Shown here piece by piece: positions 36,842-47,599 of a stretch of DNA of 64,000 nt; position 1 is the stretch's first letter; every line of letters starts with the position of its first letter. Origin of the DNA: Patiria pectinifera (Eukaryota; Echinodermata; Asteroidea; Valvatida; Asterinidae); the NCBI GenBank assembly GCA_029964075.1, contig CM057130.1, positions 1,550,001 to 1,614,000 of the forward strand, read 5' to 3'. The translations under genes and the position numbers were made by a program. Under the pieces are notes generated by a model. That model was not told the DNA's origin. It was given only the letters and a program-made list of their open reading frames with translations, and did no database searches.

Positions 36842-36991
36842 CCTCTTTTCGTTATCAACTGATTTTGTGTCGAATCGATCAGACTTCTGCTGGGATTTTT
36901 CCACCTGCATCTTCAGCTCGGCGACCTCCAGGTCACGCTCTTTGACCTGGTCCTGGAGCTTTGTGACCAGCGACTTTTGTTCGTCGAATAG
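36842..36991 (-). CDS. PPP1R12A: MYPT coiled-coil exon
   Basis: A 150-nt exon of 50 codons, phase 0 at both ends, acceptor TTTAG and donor GTAAGG. It reads LFDEQKSLVTKLQDQVK, then ERDLEVAELKMQVEK, ending DTKSVDNEKR. It aligns with vertebrate LYEQILAENEKLKAQL and LTDLKLQLEKATQ, the C-terminal coiled coil that mediates dimerisation and contacts with partners such as PKG and RhoA (family knowledge). Regular hydrophobic spacing is visible: Leu at 1, 8 and 12, and Leu/Val through residues 21-30. Confidence 0.95.
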
Positions 36992-37150
36992 CTAAAGACA
37001 AACAAAAAGGCCATGGCTTGATTAAAATAATGTGCAATGGAAATATCTTAACTGTTTCCAGGACACAGTACGTATCACAAGACTGATGTTACTGTATGAT
37101 GTGTCATATGAAGAGTGAATTCAGAAAAAAAAATCAGAACAACAAACAAT

Positions 37151-37546
37151 GTCGGGTGCTGTGGTCCAATGGTTACAGTGTTCGACTCGTGTGCCGTGGT
37201 ATAGGTTCGAATCCTGACCGTGGGAACATGGTGCTTGTGCTCTTGAGCAAGGCACTTTACCATTATTGCTTCGTCCTTCGGATGGGACGTGAAGCCGTAG
37301 GTTCTGTGTGTTGTGTAATGCACTTTAAAGAACCCAGTAACACTTATCGCTAAGAGAAGGGGTTTGCCCCGGTGTTTCTGGCAGTGGCTGCAATATGCAC
37401 CGCAGCACCTTGGAAACCCTTATAAGGTGCTACATAATGGGTCTCATATTTCTCATAAACTTTATTTTCCTTTCTTTAATAATTGACATAATTTCCAGCG
37501 CCTTGAGTACCTAATTGTTGGTAGCTACGTGCGCTATATAAGACTC

Positions 37547-37579
<33 letters not shown>
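37151..37579 (+). mobile_element. tRNA-derived SINE with (ATT)n tail
   Basis: Starts with a tRNA-like A box (GTGGTCCAATGGTTACAG) and B box (GGTTCGAATCC, 37204-37214), runs through a conserved-looking body (GAGCAAGGCACTTTACCATT, GGATGGGACGTGAAGCCGT) and ends GCGCTATATAAGACTCC plus ten or so ATT repeats. Pol III boxes, a body unrelated to tRNA and a short tail are the SINE pattern. It sits in the intron between two gene 1 exons, on the strand opposite the gene. Confidence 0.85.
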
Positions 37580-37632
37580 AAAGGCTTTTCTGCAACTAGC
37601 CAGAAAGCCAACAAAGGCCACAACAGTGCCAC

Positions 37633-37783
37633 CTTTTTGCAGTTCACGCAGGGTGTTCCCGAGGATGTCTTCTCATTGTCCCGGTCTCGTTCCCTGTCTC
37701 TGTCCCGGGTGTAAGAGGACCCTGACCCGGTGCGGCTTGCATAGCGATCCGATGAAGATGGCGTTGATGAACTGTCACCATAT
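37633..37783 (-). CDS. PPP1R12A: MYPT linker exon leading into the coiled coil
   Basis: A 151-nt exon: one base completing Arg, then 50 codons starting YGDSSSTPSSSDRYASR and continuing with an alternating Arg/Asp tract (RDRDRERDRDNEK) to VNCKK. The acceptor is CCCTAG. The donor is AAAAAG|GTGGCA, weaker than the others but chosen because it keeps phase 0 and joins KK to LFDEQ, exactly paralleling vertebrate FKKLYEQ. The Ser/Tyr-rich part is probably disordered and the last residues begin the coiled coil. A SINE-like repeat with an (ATT)n tail ends only about 55 bp below this exon's donor. Confidence 0.9.
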
Positions 37784-37904
37784 CTAGGGGAAAAAAAAGT
37801 TGTTTCATTTTTTTTGGGTGTAAATTGGACGAGGAAGAACTAGAGGACAGAATATGGTAGGAGGAGCCCAATTACCTTTCAGGAAAGGAGTATTGCTAAT
37901 TTTA

Positions 37905-38180
37905 TGGTGCTGCCATGAGTCGTGTTGGCACAGTTTTTTTTTCCTCGCCTTCCACCGCTATGGCCCGGGTTCGATTCCTGTCCAGACCACATGTGGATCG
38001 GGTTTTCAGTCCCTACCTGAGTCAGTGGGTTTCCCCCAAAATATTCTTCTGGGGTTTTCCTTCCAACTCTAAGACTGTCGTTTCTGCATTGTCTTCTCTC
38101 TACAGGTTTCTTACGGCTTGCAAGCTACAGTGCCTGGGGCACTTTTGCAGAATCCTTGGTGTCACTCCCAGAAAGGAATA
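37905..38180 (+). mobile_element. SINE-like repeat with B box
   Basis: B box GGGTTCGATTCCTG at 37967-37980, then GTGGATCGGGTTTTCAGTCC and a TGGGTTTCCCC segment typical of tRNA-derived SINE bodies. A diverged relative follows at about 38330-38580 (GGTTCAAATCCC, then GCTTGCGAGCTACAG matching GCTTGCAAGCTACAG here). Confidence 0.6.
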
Positions 38181-38703
38181 ATTTCACAGGGAGTTAAGTG
38201 TCATTACTATCTTTAAACCAAGTAAGATTTTTAACAATAATTTGGTCGGTGACTTTTTGGATGGAGATAGAAATAGTCTACTCTACCGTTAACCAACAAA
38301 GAAAGCAATGAATTTTTTTTCTTCAGGAAGCAAAGTAGGGTAGGTACTTCAGGTTCAAATCCCCCTTGGTCTGATGCAGGGATTGTTTTGGTTTTATTTT
38401 TCCAGAATAGATCTCAAGGGAGTTTCTCACAACTTTGGTAATGGTTTTACCCTCCACCCTCTATAACTGACCCATTTTTGTTTTCAAAACTAACTACCTT
38501 CAGGCTTGCGAGCTACAGCGATCTGAGTGCTCTGAAGGAAATCCTTGTGGTATTTCTCCCAATTTTCCCAAATGATGATTCTGTTTTGCAAGTTTGAACA
38601 AGTACAATTTCTCCCTTCTCTGTGATTTGAAAGGGCTGGTTTAAAGGGCCAGGATCATGTGGGTGGAACATAAAAGCAAAGCAATGATTGGCTACCATCC
38701 TAC

Positions 38704-38756
38704 CTGCTTGGTATTGAGCTTGTTGAGAGCGGTCTGCTGCCGTATCGATCTGCAGT
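38704..38756 (-). CDS. PPP1R12A: MYPT exon shared by long and small isoforms
   Basis: A 53-nt exon with acceptor TTTGCAG and donor GTAGGA. It encodes TADRYGSRPLSTSSIPS plus two bases (AG) of an Arg codon finished by the next exon. Vertebrate MYPT1 has AGDRYDSLLGRS at this place, so the GDRY/ADRY core is recognisable. Entry phase is 0, which fits both the acidic exon at 50.7 kb and the candidate first exon at 45.8 kb. This makes it the acceptor exon where the two proposed isoforms converge. Confidence 0.9.
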
Positions 38757-38944
38757 CTGCAAAATACAAACAAAGATTGAACAAATGACTTTAAGTGAAA
38801 TGTTTTGACCCTCCTTCAGACAGATAAAACCGAGAAATTTATAGACGACGGGGAATTATCAGGTCACCAAGCTGGCTTGCACTCGTTCACGGATGGGTAA
38901 CTGATTGCAAACAAAATATGGACTAACTTAATTTGATACATTGG

Positions 38945-39188
38945 GGGCAGTATTAAAAAAAAGGAGGTTTTTTTTTCCAACGGTGGTCGCAACCATCATT
39001 GAAAATTGATGCAAAAATTCTACTTTTCTTGAAAATGACAGCACACTAGATGCAATGATTTCACAGGATGCTTGAGACAATTATTTTAATACTTACAGTC
39101 AAGAAAGGTATTTCATAAAAATTGTGTAGTTCTATTTTTTGTTTTGTTTGCAAATGTTGTATACGTGTACATGACATTGTACCTTTAA
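38945..39188 (+). mobile_element. TTAA MITE, 3' part
   Basis: A truncated copy: a decayed core (CCAACGGTGGTCGCAACCATC) followed by the conserved CTTGAAAATGACAGC and TTTCACAGGATGCTTGAGAC segments and the TACCT|TTAA end. The other half is missing or unrecognisable. Confidence 0.75.
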
Positions 39189-42121
39189 AGACATAAGATT
39201 ATCATTTCACATTCATGACTTTCAGAAAGTACATGTACACACTGTATTTTCCATGGCCTTGCCATAAATCCTGCTGAACCATGCAAAATTTATTGCCAAC
39301 AACTGGTCATGAATATTTGCCCTCCTGAATCATGGTTTCTTGTTGTTGGAGCCAATCATCTCTAGGGTGACCACTGCAACACATCCGTACACTCCCCCTG
39401 TGACCAACCCGACTCTACAGACCAAACTCAAAATGTTTTTTCTTTTTAATGTTATGTGATGTCTTAATACAGAATGTGGATTCGAGTATCATGTCTTACA
39501 CAATGAGAATAAATTAATTGACTTAATTGAATTGGATTGAATTTTTAAAAGGCCACAAAGCTCCATTTACCCAGCGGACTTGCGGAAATTGATCTTCTGA
39601 ACAACTAAAAACATGGTTTTTCCATGTTTTTTGGGAGTGGCGTCCTCAAAATAATATTTGAATGTGAATGGCTAATGTTCTAACATTAGCTAAGTTTCTA
39701 GCTTCCAAATGACCAATAACGAGTGCAAGAAACATTAGGTTTCAATGTTTGTGTTAGGAGCGTCCCATTCAAAAAGGAAAGACACACACTACAATCGTCG
39801 TGTGTAGTGCATAATGAAAGCAATTTTTTTTTCAAGAAAAACAAAACACATAGGGTGCAGAATGTAGTAGGTTCTTTTCTCATTCTAAAACACAGCTTCC
39901 CTCATGAATTCCTCAGAAGGAACAAATTCATGAAAATGAAATTTCTTTTTAGAGAAAGCATGGACATACTGGCTTTTATAAGAACAGTAGGCAAATTCCA
40001 GTATATTCCTAATTTAGAAATTCTCGAGTCCACATGTACAAAGTATCTACACAGCAAACCATGATCATACATGTACATGTACATGTGCCTCTAGTAGCAA
40101 ATCACAGCACACTGGATTTATTTACCCTTCCGTACATGACCGACTGCGCCCGTTGACGTCAGGCTTTTTTTTCCTCCTATTTTAACAGTGACTCAGTGAT
40201 TCGGCACGGATCCCCTAGGGTATAAATCTTGGCAAGAACCCCTATTGATCCAGGGTTAACGTCAGCTGGCCCAGGTTCTCCGATAAAAAAAAAATCCAAT
40301 CCCAAAAGTGACGGCAGAAAAACTTATATCATCAAGGTTGAGCTCGTGAACTGTACACATACGTAATTTTCATCATGTCGGGAGGAAAGGTTAAAAAAAT
40401 GCATCGTGAAAGCATTCCTTGAATGCCTTCAAGAAGGAATTCTTAAACGGTCGGGTTTCGGACCCGTTCTAACCCATGGCGGTGTCTGGATCCCTCCGTG
40501 AACCAGACAGTTGTTGGGTAAAAATTAATCAACGTTTCTCAAATTCATCTTTTACAATTTAAACAATTGCTTTTTATTTCTCTGTTTTGAGTGAGTGAGC
40601 CTTGTTATACAAGTGTTTTACCCCTTCTCATCAAAACAAAAATTCATCAATGTTTTGATGAATAAATAATCCAAGTCATATTTTGGTTGATGACACAACC
40701 ATGACACAAAACCATTATTCCATAGCAGACTGCTTCTAAAAAAAATGGAATAAAAATATTTTCATTTCCAGTGTCGATGCGAAGAGAAACACAAATTGTT
40801 TTTTTAGCTGGACGGAGACAAGATACTGAGGAGGATGACACCCTGAATGCCTTGTATGGTATGTGGAATGCTACACGCTCTGCAATAACAAGGACTTTGG
40901 TCCAGGCTCGGCACAGCAAAAGAGACAAGCGAACACACAAAGGACCTTTTAATGATTCATTTTGGGGGTAATGTCATAAATATGGGTCAGAAATTGTCTA
41001 AAAACTGCATTCAGTCAATGTTTCAAAGTTTCATCGTGATAAAAAGAGGATTTTGTGTAACATCACATTTAAGCAAACCCCGTGAAGACTTTTGAATACA
41101 TGTACAGGATTTTTCTCTCAAATAAGGAGTCCTTTGAACAAAGTACGTCAAACAGTAAAACTCAAGCGAAATCCTGGAAACTGTGAAGTTGGGAAACTGA
41201 ATTTGGAAATTTTGTTTTTAACAGATATGATTGACATGATTATGACTGGTGCAATTTACTGTGAACATTTCTCACGGAAGCATGAAATCTGAAATATTTT
41301 TTTTTTTTCATTTTAATGATAACTTTGACCCTAAACTAAATCCAGCAGAATTCACTCACAGATTCTACAGTATTTCCATTTAGGAAAATACAGTCCAACC
41401 CATGGCTTTACATGGGCTTCATATCCAATGTTTACGTAGGAAACGATTGGGCTACCCACCAACAGTGTTGGAGTTTTGGGCATTCACATAGGGAAAGCTT
41501 GAAGAAAATATTTAAACGACCAGGGCATTTGGGTTTAAATTGGAGGAATTGGGGGCGGGGGAGGGCCGAATTAAGGTCTTGCGATTGGTATGGAAGATTT
41601 CATGAGTTTGTGTCTTCTGGGCCTTGGGTATGTGCATGTACATACAAAAATTGGTAACTCCACTTTGCCAGATTTAGGGATTCAGGAAAGCTCATAGCAA
41701 AATTCCTGGGGAAAGGGGAAGGCTTACAAAGATACAATGAAGATTTCCATGAGTTACTGCGTCATTATATAATTTACAAATACATGTACATAACTTTCAG
41801 TTAGTACAATTTGTACCCAAAAAAGTCAACCTTGCTGTACGCTTTGTCCAGGCTGTAACACAGCTACATCAATCAAGGTAACAGCAAAAGGAACAGTGCT
41901 TGCTGGGTTTTATTAGAATAAGCCTTTCACAATGAACGTTTTCATCATTTTAATGGGTGCAACTGAAAACTAATGGAGCATGCTCGCCGTTTGATTGTAT
42001 AAGGCCAGACTTCCAACAATAAAATAACAAAAATATGGCAAGGTCATTAGAAGGAAAGAATAGAAAGCTGTTTTCTTTTCTTTTCAACTTGTGCTTTGTG
42101 TTTTTTCTTTAGGACAAACTC

Positions 42122-42633
42122 TTAAAGGGAATGTACAACATTTGCTTTTCCTGCAATTTTCAGAAATAAATGGATTTGGAGGATTAGTATGTTATAGCAA
42201 ATATTGTTAAACTGACTTGTTTCACGTTTTGGGCTTGTAGATGCTGGAAAAACCAAGAAAACCAATCAAGTTCTTGTAGTCTGGTTCCCTGACCCCACTT
42301 AAGATTCAATGTAACAATTTGTAGACTTTGGGGAATTGTAAGGTCAATTGCAGGTTTGTACCCCTTCTAGGTGTGTAGTCAATTGCAAAGAAAATGCAGA
42401 ACTACTGAATATGAAAAATTAAAAGCAGTTTTTGAAAAAAAAGCCAGTTTTCTCCAACGCTGGTCGGCCGACCAGCGTTGGAAAAATACAATTTATCTTG
42501 AAAATGTCAGCACACCAGGAGCCACGATTTTACAGGATGCTTTAGACTGTCACTCCCCAACAATCCAATAAGGTATTTCGTGATAATTTTATCATTTTGT
42601 TTTTCGATGCTTGCAAATGTATCTTCCCTTTAA
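42122..42633 (+). mobile_element. TTAA MITE with palindromic core, full copy
   Basis: A 512-bp copy with the cleanest ends: TTAA|AGGGAATGTACAACATTTGC on the left and GCAAATGTATCTTCCCT|TTAA on the right, giving inverted termini and a TTAA duplication. The core at 42454-42481 is a perfect 28-bp palindrome (CCAACGCTGG, TCGGCCGA, CCAGCGTTGG). It shares the diagnostic segment CACAGGATGCTT-like and CTTGAAAATGxCAGC with the other copies, and lies in opposite orientation to the copy 1 kb away. Confidence 0.88.
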
Positions 42634-43673
42634 TATATGGACCTACATAAAATAACAGTGATGCTCAAGTTACCAAGCATAAATACATTTGTAACCAGGA
42701 AATAGACATATATTCCATTCCTAAAGGAGACTAAATTAAAAAAAAATAGAAAGTAAACGCGAATTTCTAGCAATTGAAATAAATTCAAGCAATTACAGGG
42801 GTGGTTGACCATGTACTGAAAATTATGTTCAAAACAAAATTCCACACAAGTTCATCCAACTCAAGCTGAAAAACAACATAGCATTGCAAAGAGAGTTGAC
42901 TACTACAGGCATTCAAATTGAAGGCGGATGTCCGTGCCTCGGCCAGAATTCTTGGCGTTTTCTTCCCCCCGTGTTCCGGGCCATGGGGCCTCATATGGAG
43001 ATGCTAAATGTACCCATTATTCAGGGCCGGGGTTCCATGTGGGGTTTCAATCAAAAAGTTTAATACAATTCATTACTCCTCCATGATTGTACAGATTGAC
43101 TGAACGTGATTTCAACTTTGTTGTGCTTTATGATTGAAAACACTTCTAAATATGGGCGTGGACAAGGGTTTGTGTGCTTACTGCTAAATATGAAGAACAC
43201 TTTATGGGGGTACAGGATGTACATGTCTTAGGACAGAAAAAAAGGTTTTATCATCGTAATTTGAAAGCATAAACAACATTATCTGAAATTGAAATATTTC
43301 AGCGTTTTCAGGGGTCGATGTCTGCAATGTTGCGTTACAAATCAGGTTAGTGAATGAACATTCAACACTTAGTAATGGTTGGAAAAAACTGTTATATGTG
43401 GCCTTAAGTAAAAAATAATGGATTTTTATCAATTGATTAGTACTTTTCAACCTACACAATTATTTTAATCTTTCATGGGATGTTTACAAAATATGCGTCA
43501 GTTTTTCTATTTCTGAGAAATTATCTAATAAATGTATAAATAAATTCTCAATTTTGTTTATTTTCAAAAACATGTCATGTATTTCCTTAAAAAACATTTT
43601 TTGTTATTTGTGATTGAAATCCGCTATTATTTTTGTAAACTGAATTTTAACTGATAAAAGCATTACATGTATA

Positions 43674-44217
43674 TGTAAAGGTACATGTAATATGTACACC
43701 ATTTGCAAACATCAAAAACAAAACTACCCAATTATTATGAAATACCTTACTTTGATGTAAGTGAATTATAGTCACAAGCATCCTGTGAAACCATGGCACC
43801 TGGTGTGCTGTCATTTTCAAGAAAAGTGGAATTTTTGTACCAATTTCCAAAGATGGTTGGCCGACCATCGTTGGGAAAAAACTGACAGTTTTCAAATACT
43901 GTCCCCAAAGTAACAAATTTAGTTGTCCAAATTTTATTGCAATCAGTTACACATCAGTGAACACGTGCAAGCCAGCTACAATATAGTCTGGTTCCCTGAC
44001 CGTACAATTCCCAGACGTCTATAAATTGCTGTTTCATCTGAAGTAAATGTAGGGTCCAGGAACCAGACTACAAGAATAACATTTTTTCCTTGTTTTTTTT
44101 TGCATCTATGAACACAAAACTTGAAACAGTGTAACAATACCTGCTATAAAATACTAACCCCAAATCTATCCTTTTCTGAAAATTACAGCAAAAGCAACTG
44201 TTGCATATTACCTTTAA
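43674..44217 (-). mobile_element. TTAA MITE with palindromic core, full copy
   Basis: About 544 bp; right end TATTACCT|TTAA is clear, left end is degraded near 43674 (GTAAAGGTACATG). The core at 43847-43874 keeps the palindrome with mismatches. Internal text such as CTGTCATTTTCAAGAAAAGT and GGTTCCCTGACCGTAC is nearly the same as in the copy at 19.3 kb. Confidence 0.85.
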
Positions 44218-45843
44218 AAAAATATGGGGATTTGGGTACCAATTTTCTCATCAAAGTCGTGATCAACCTGACGAAATCAAGCCCCCTTTGAGGAATTTGT
44301 TGTTGATAAACCGATCCAACTCTAAGAAACTTGACCTGCCCAATGTTTATTCCAGGGATGAGAATTAGGACCTCTTGCTGCGGGTCTATCACCTGGACTC
44401 CCACAATGGCGTATGTGATCAATCTCTACCCTATGATCAAAGGTACCTGACTCTGTATACAATTTCCCAGGCTAATTATTGCAGTTGGAAATTATTTGTG
44501 CTTGAAAAAGGTTTGTGAATCATCATCTTTAGGGACACTTTTTCCTGAATTCATTAAAAAAAAAATGTTTTAAGTTCAACAATTACAGCTGGTAATTGTA
44601 ACAAAAAATAAGAAAACTTTCAATTGATTAGGAAAAAAAAAATTTAAATTCCATTTCAAGCAAATCTTGTCAAAAATGTAACCATAAGATGTAGACTGGT
44701 GCTCGGCAAGTGCAGCCAGTACATTCTCACAACACCATGAGGAAACAGGTTCTACTCTTATCCAGGATGCTTTATCCGTGTAGTCGTTATGCTGTCAAAT
44801 ATTCATTTTGACCAAATCAATGATTGGCATTTTTATCAAATCCTGGCCAAAAAAAAATGCGATGAAAGAACGAAGAAGCAATGACAGTTTTGGCAGGGTC
44901 TGAAGTACAAATGACACATTTATGGAATTCAAAAATATGTGAGGACATAAACACTAAAAATATTTTGAATGTCACAGGGGCCATGAGAAAAATAAATGAT
45001 CGCATCCATTGAAATTCTGAAATCCTGAACACAAGGACCAATGGCTGAGTAAATATAAATGGCTCGTATCTCCGTCGTTTGTGCACCCAATGAATAGATC
45101 TGGTTCCGCGATACGCTTCTCCTGATCAATACTATCTGATCCCTAACGACCCGCTTTGAAGTGCCGGGGTCATTATTGAGGCAAAACATTTTTTTTCAAA
45201 GGTAAACAAAGATGGCTGACTACAATTGAATGTTGCTGTGGCAACCATGCATTTCAAAGCCGGCTGTTCCTAAAATTGGTCTGATGGAATTTGGCTGACA
45301 AAAAAATGATCAATCAATAAAAAAATCATCATCGATGATTTGATTCTTCATCAGCAGTGTCACATTGGAAGGTGTATCATCTCCAGCCACGTGGTTGTGA
45401 TAAATAAACACTGAAAAAATAAAAACTTTGAGAACTCTCAAAGCCTAATTCTCACAATGTAAGATTTTGCTTGTAATGCTTAATGTAAGACATTTTGAAC
45501 TCCAAAAATCTATTTTTAACTTTTGTCTGCACTGATATTTGTAGCTTGCCAAGGTGCTGGCAACCTACACAAAATATCTAATTCAGATAGTATTCCCTCC
45601 TCAAACACACACCCCCCCAAAAAAAAAATCACCAAAAAACCCCGCAAAATTCTACATATTAAATGCTGCCAAGTAAAAAAAACATAAATCCAATTCATCT
45701 TAAACTTAAAAAATTTACTCAGATTGATAAAAATAAAATGGATACTATCTTTGTCTCATTTATCATGCAATGATGCTGACACTGAGGATAAATGTAGCAA
45801 AAGAAAGAAAAAAAGAACAAGCACATGTGCTGTTCTCCCTTAC

Positions 45844-45996
45844 ACTGCTGTAGCCCCCTGTTCCTGATCCCGTTGATCCTAATCGTGAGCTTCCTGAACC
45901 CCCATACCGAGAACTCGAATAGGGACTCGACGAAGACGAGGACGAGTATGGACTTCCACTGCCGCTTCCGTAGCGTCCGTAAGAGCCGTAAGACAT
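45844..45996 (-). CDS. PPP1R12A: Alternative first exon of small MYPT isoform (M20-like)
   Basis: A 51-codon open segment inside the large intron between 50.7 and 38.8 kb. It starts at the first in-frame ATG (context AAAAAAATGT) after an in-frame TAA at 46105-46107 and ends at a GTAAGG donor in phase 0. It encodes MSYGSYGRYGSGSGSPY, a poly-Ser tract, then SRYGGSGSSRLGS and GGYSS. Composition matches the Ser/Tyr/Gly/Arg-rich style of the next exon (TADRYGSRP). Spliced to the last five exons it gives about 214 residues. Known: vertebrate PPP1R12B makes a small M20/M21 subunit of similar size from an internal promoter. Inference: this is the invertebrate equivalent. It could instead be an internal exon using an upstream acceptor, but no strong one is visible. 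Confidence 0.75.
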
Positions 45997-46505
45997 TTTT
46001 TTAGAGTCCTTCAAGTTTTTTCCCTCTTCACAGAAGAGAAATATCTTCAGCACTTGCTTGGCAAGCTGGAGGAGGATGGCTAAGTTGAGCCGGTTTAAAC
46101 TGGATTATCCCAAGTTGTTAATCCAAGGTTAGTGCACAGTAGATGTAGCGATCCAGATCAGGCAGTTATCCAATCCGGGTTATAGGTCATTGTTTTTTTT
46201 TTCTTAGACGGTTCCTTCATTTACGCCTTAATGTCAAGGAGCTTCGTCAAGGAGTCTTCTTATATTTTTCACTTCTCATCCCTTCGCCTAGTCTTGTCCA
46301 TCTCTACTGTCGCTGTGATGCTGCAGCTAAGCAGCCGGCATTCCACGCATTCCTGTGATGCTTGCACTCTGCGTCCTCTATCACAACAGATATCGTGTAA
46401 TCCTCAACACAGAAGATAACAAGAACAGCCCATGCACAGCACAGTTGCTTAGTTCTGACATGTACTCAAAATCTCCCAATATATATTTTTTTTTTCTTGA
46501 CGAGA

Positions 46506-46512
46506 TTTTATA
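46506..46512 (-). promoter_or_regulatory. TATA-like box for small-isoform promoter
   Basis: On the minus strand the sequence reads ATATAAAATC, a good TATA match, about 510 bp upstream of the ATG of the 46-kb first exon. A start site would be expected near 46475-46482, giving a leader of roughly 480 nt. TATA-like words are common in AT-rich DNA, so only the position relative to the candidate exon makes this worth recording. Confidence 0.3.
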
Positions 46513-47599
46513 TTCGGACGGCGTTCCACCAATACATTATTAACTGCGTGCAATCCACACTATCAGAAATTTCTTCTTAACTCCAAAAAAAAAAAAAAGT
46601 TCACAAAAGATTTTTGTAGGGCACGATTTCACAAAATGACGGTGATAAACTCCCCGAGTTGTTATTGGTTGTGGGAGACAGATATAAAGCTACATATCAT
46701 CAACACTCTCAAAAACGTCGGTGAACAAACACACACACCACAAGAGATGGGGTGCTTTTCTGTGCCCGGGAATAAACATCAAATACAGCTGAGCCGACAT
46801 CCACTTAGGAACAGAAAACCAGGTCCAATAATTGGGTTAATGAGTACCGACAAGAGATCTATTATGAGTAACACGGTAGCTGACAGCTGTTGGTGTTATT
46901 GTCGCATGACACAGACGTGAGACACAAGCTTGGAACACACAAGCATGCCAACGCATATCTTCCTAAGCAACGCGAACAGTGTACAGGTAACATCCATGTA
47001 CATGTACAAGTACACATGAATACAGATATAGCCTCATCTCGTTCAATGTTGCTATGCTTTCTTGAACCCCCACAGCCATACAATGTCCCAGCACAATTCA
47101 CAGCAACGCCGGTTAAATTCGTTCCCTGACGTCATTATACCGATGTCTATAACCCTCGGGTCTCTAAACACCTGGCCGGCAGTGAAGTATGCATTAGCAT
47201 ATGAATTCCCATACACAGTCGGAGTTATCCAGGGGGGTCATGTGTGTGTTATGTGAGAACAATGTCTTGTATTGCAGTATTGTGTGTATTCAGTCATCAG
47301 GAAAAATCACAGACTGGGAAAAGGCCAGGTGTGTTTGATAAATTGTTGTTCGGTTCAATTGAATTCCAAAAGCAGCATGTGAATGAAAATACTCCAAACC
47401 AAGATATATCAATAAAATATAACTTGCGGGCATGGGGGACAATGCAATTGTTTCTATAAAGTCTAGGCCCACAAAATTGGTTTTCTGTTTTACTTGATGA
47501 AATTCTCCCATATTTACTTAAAACTAAAATGGCAGTATCAATTATTTTAATCTTAAACATAACAAAACAAACTAGAAATGTGTTTGTGGACAAACACTG

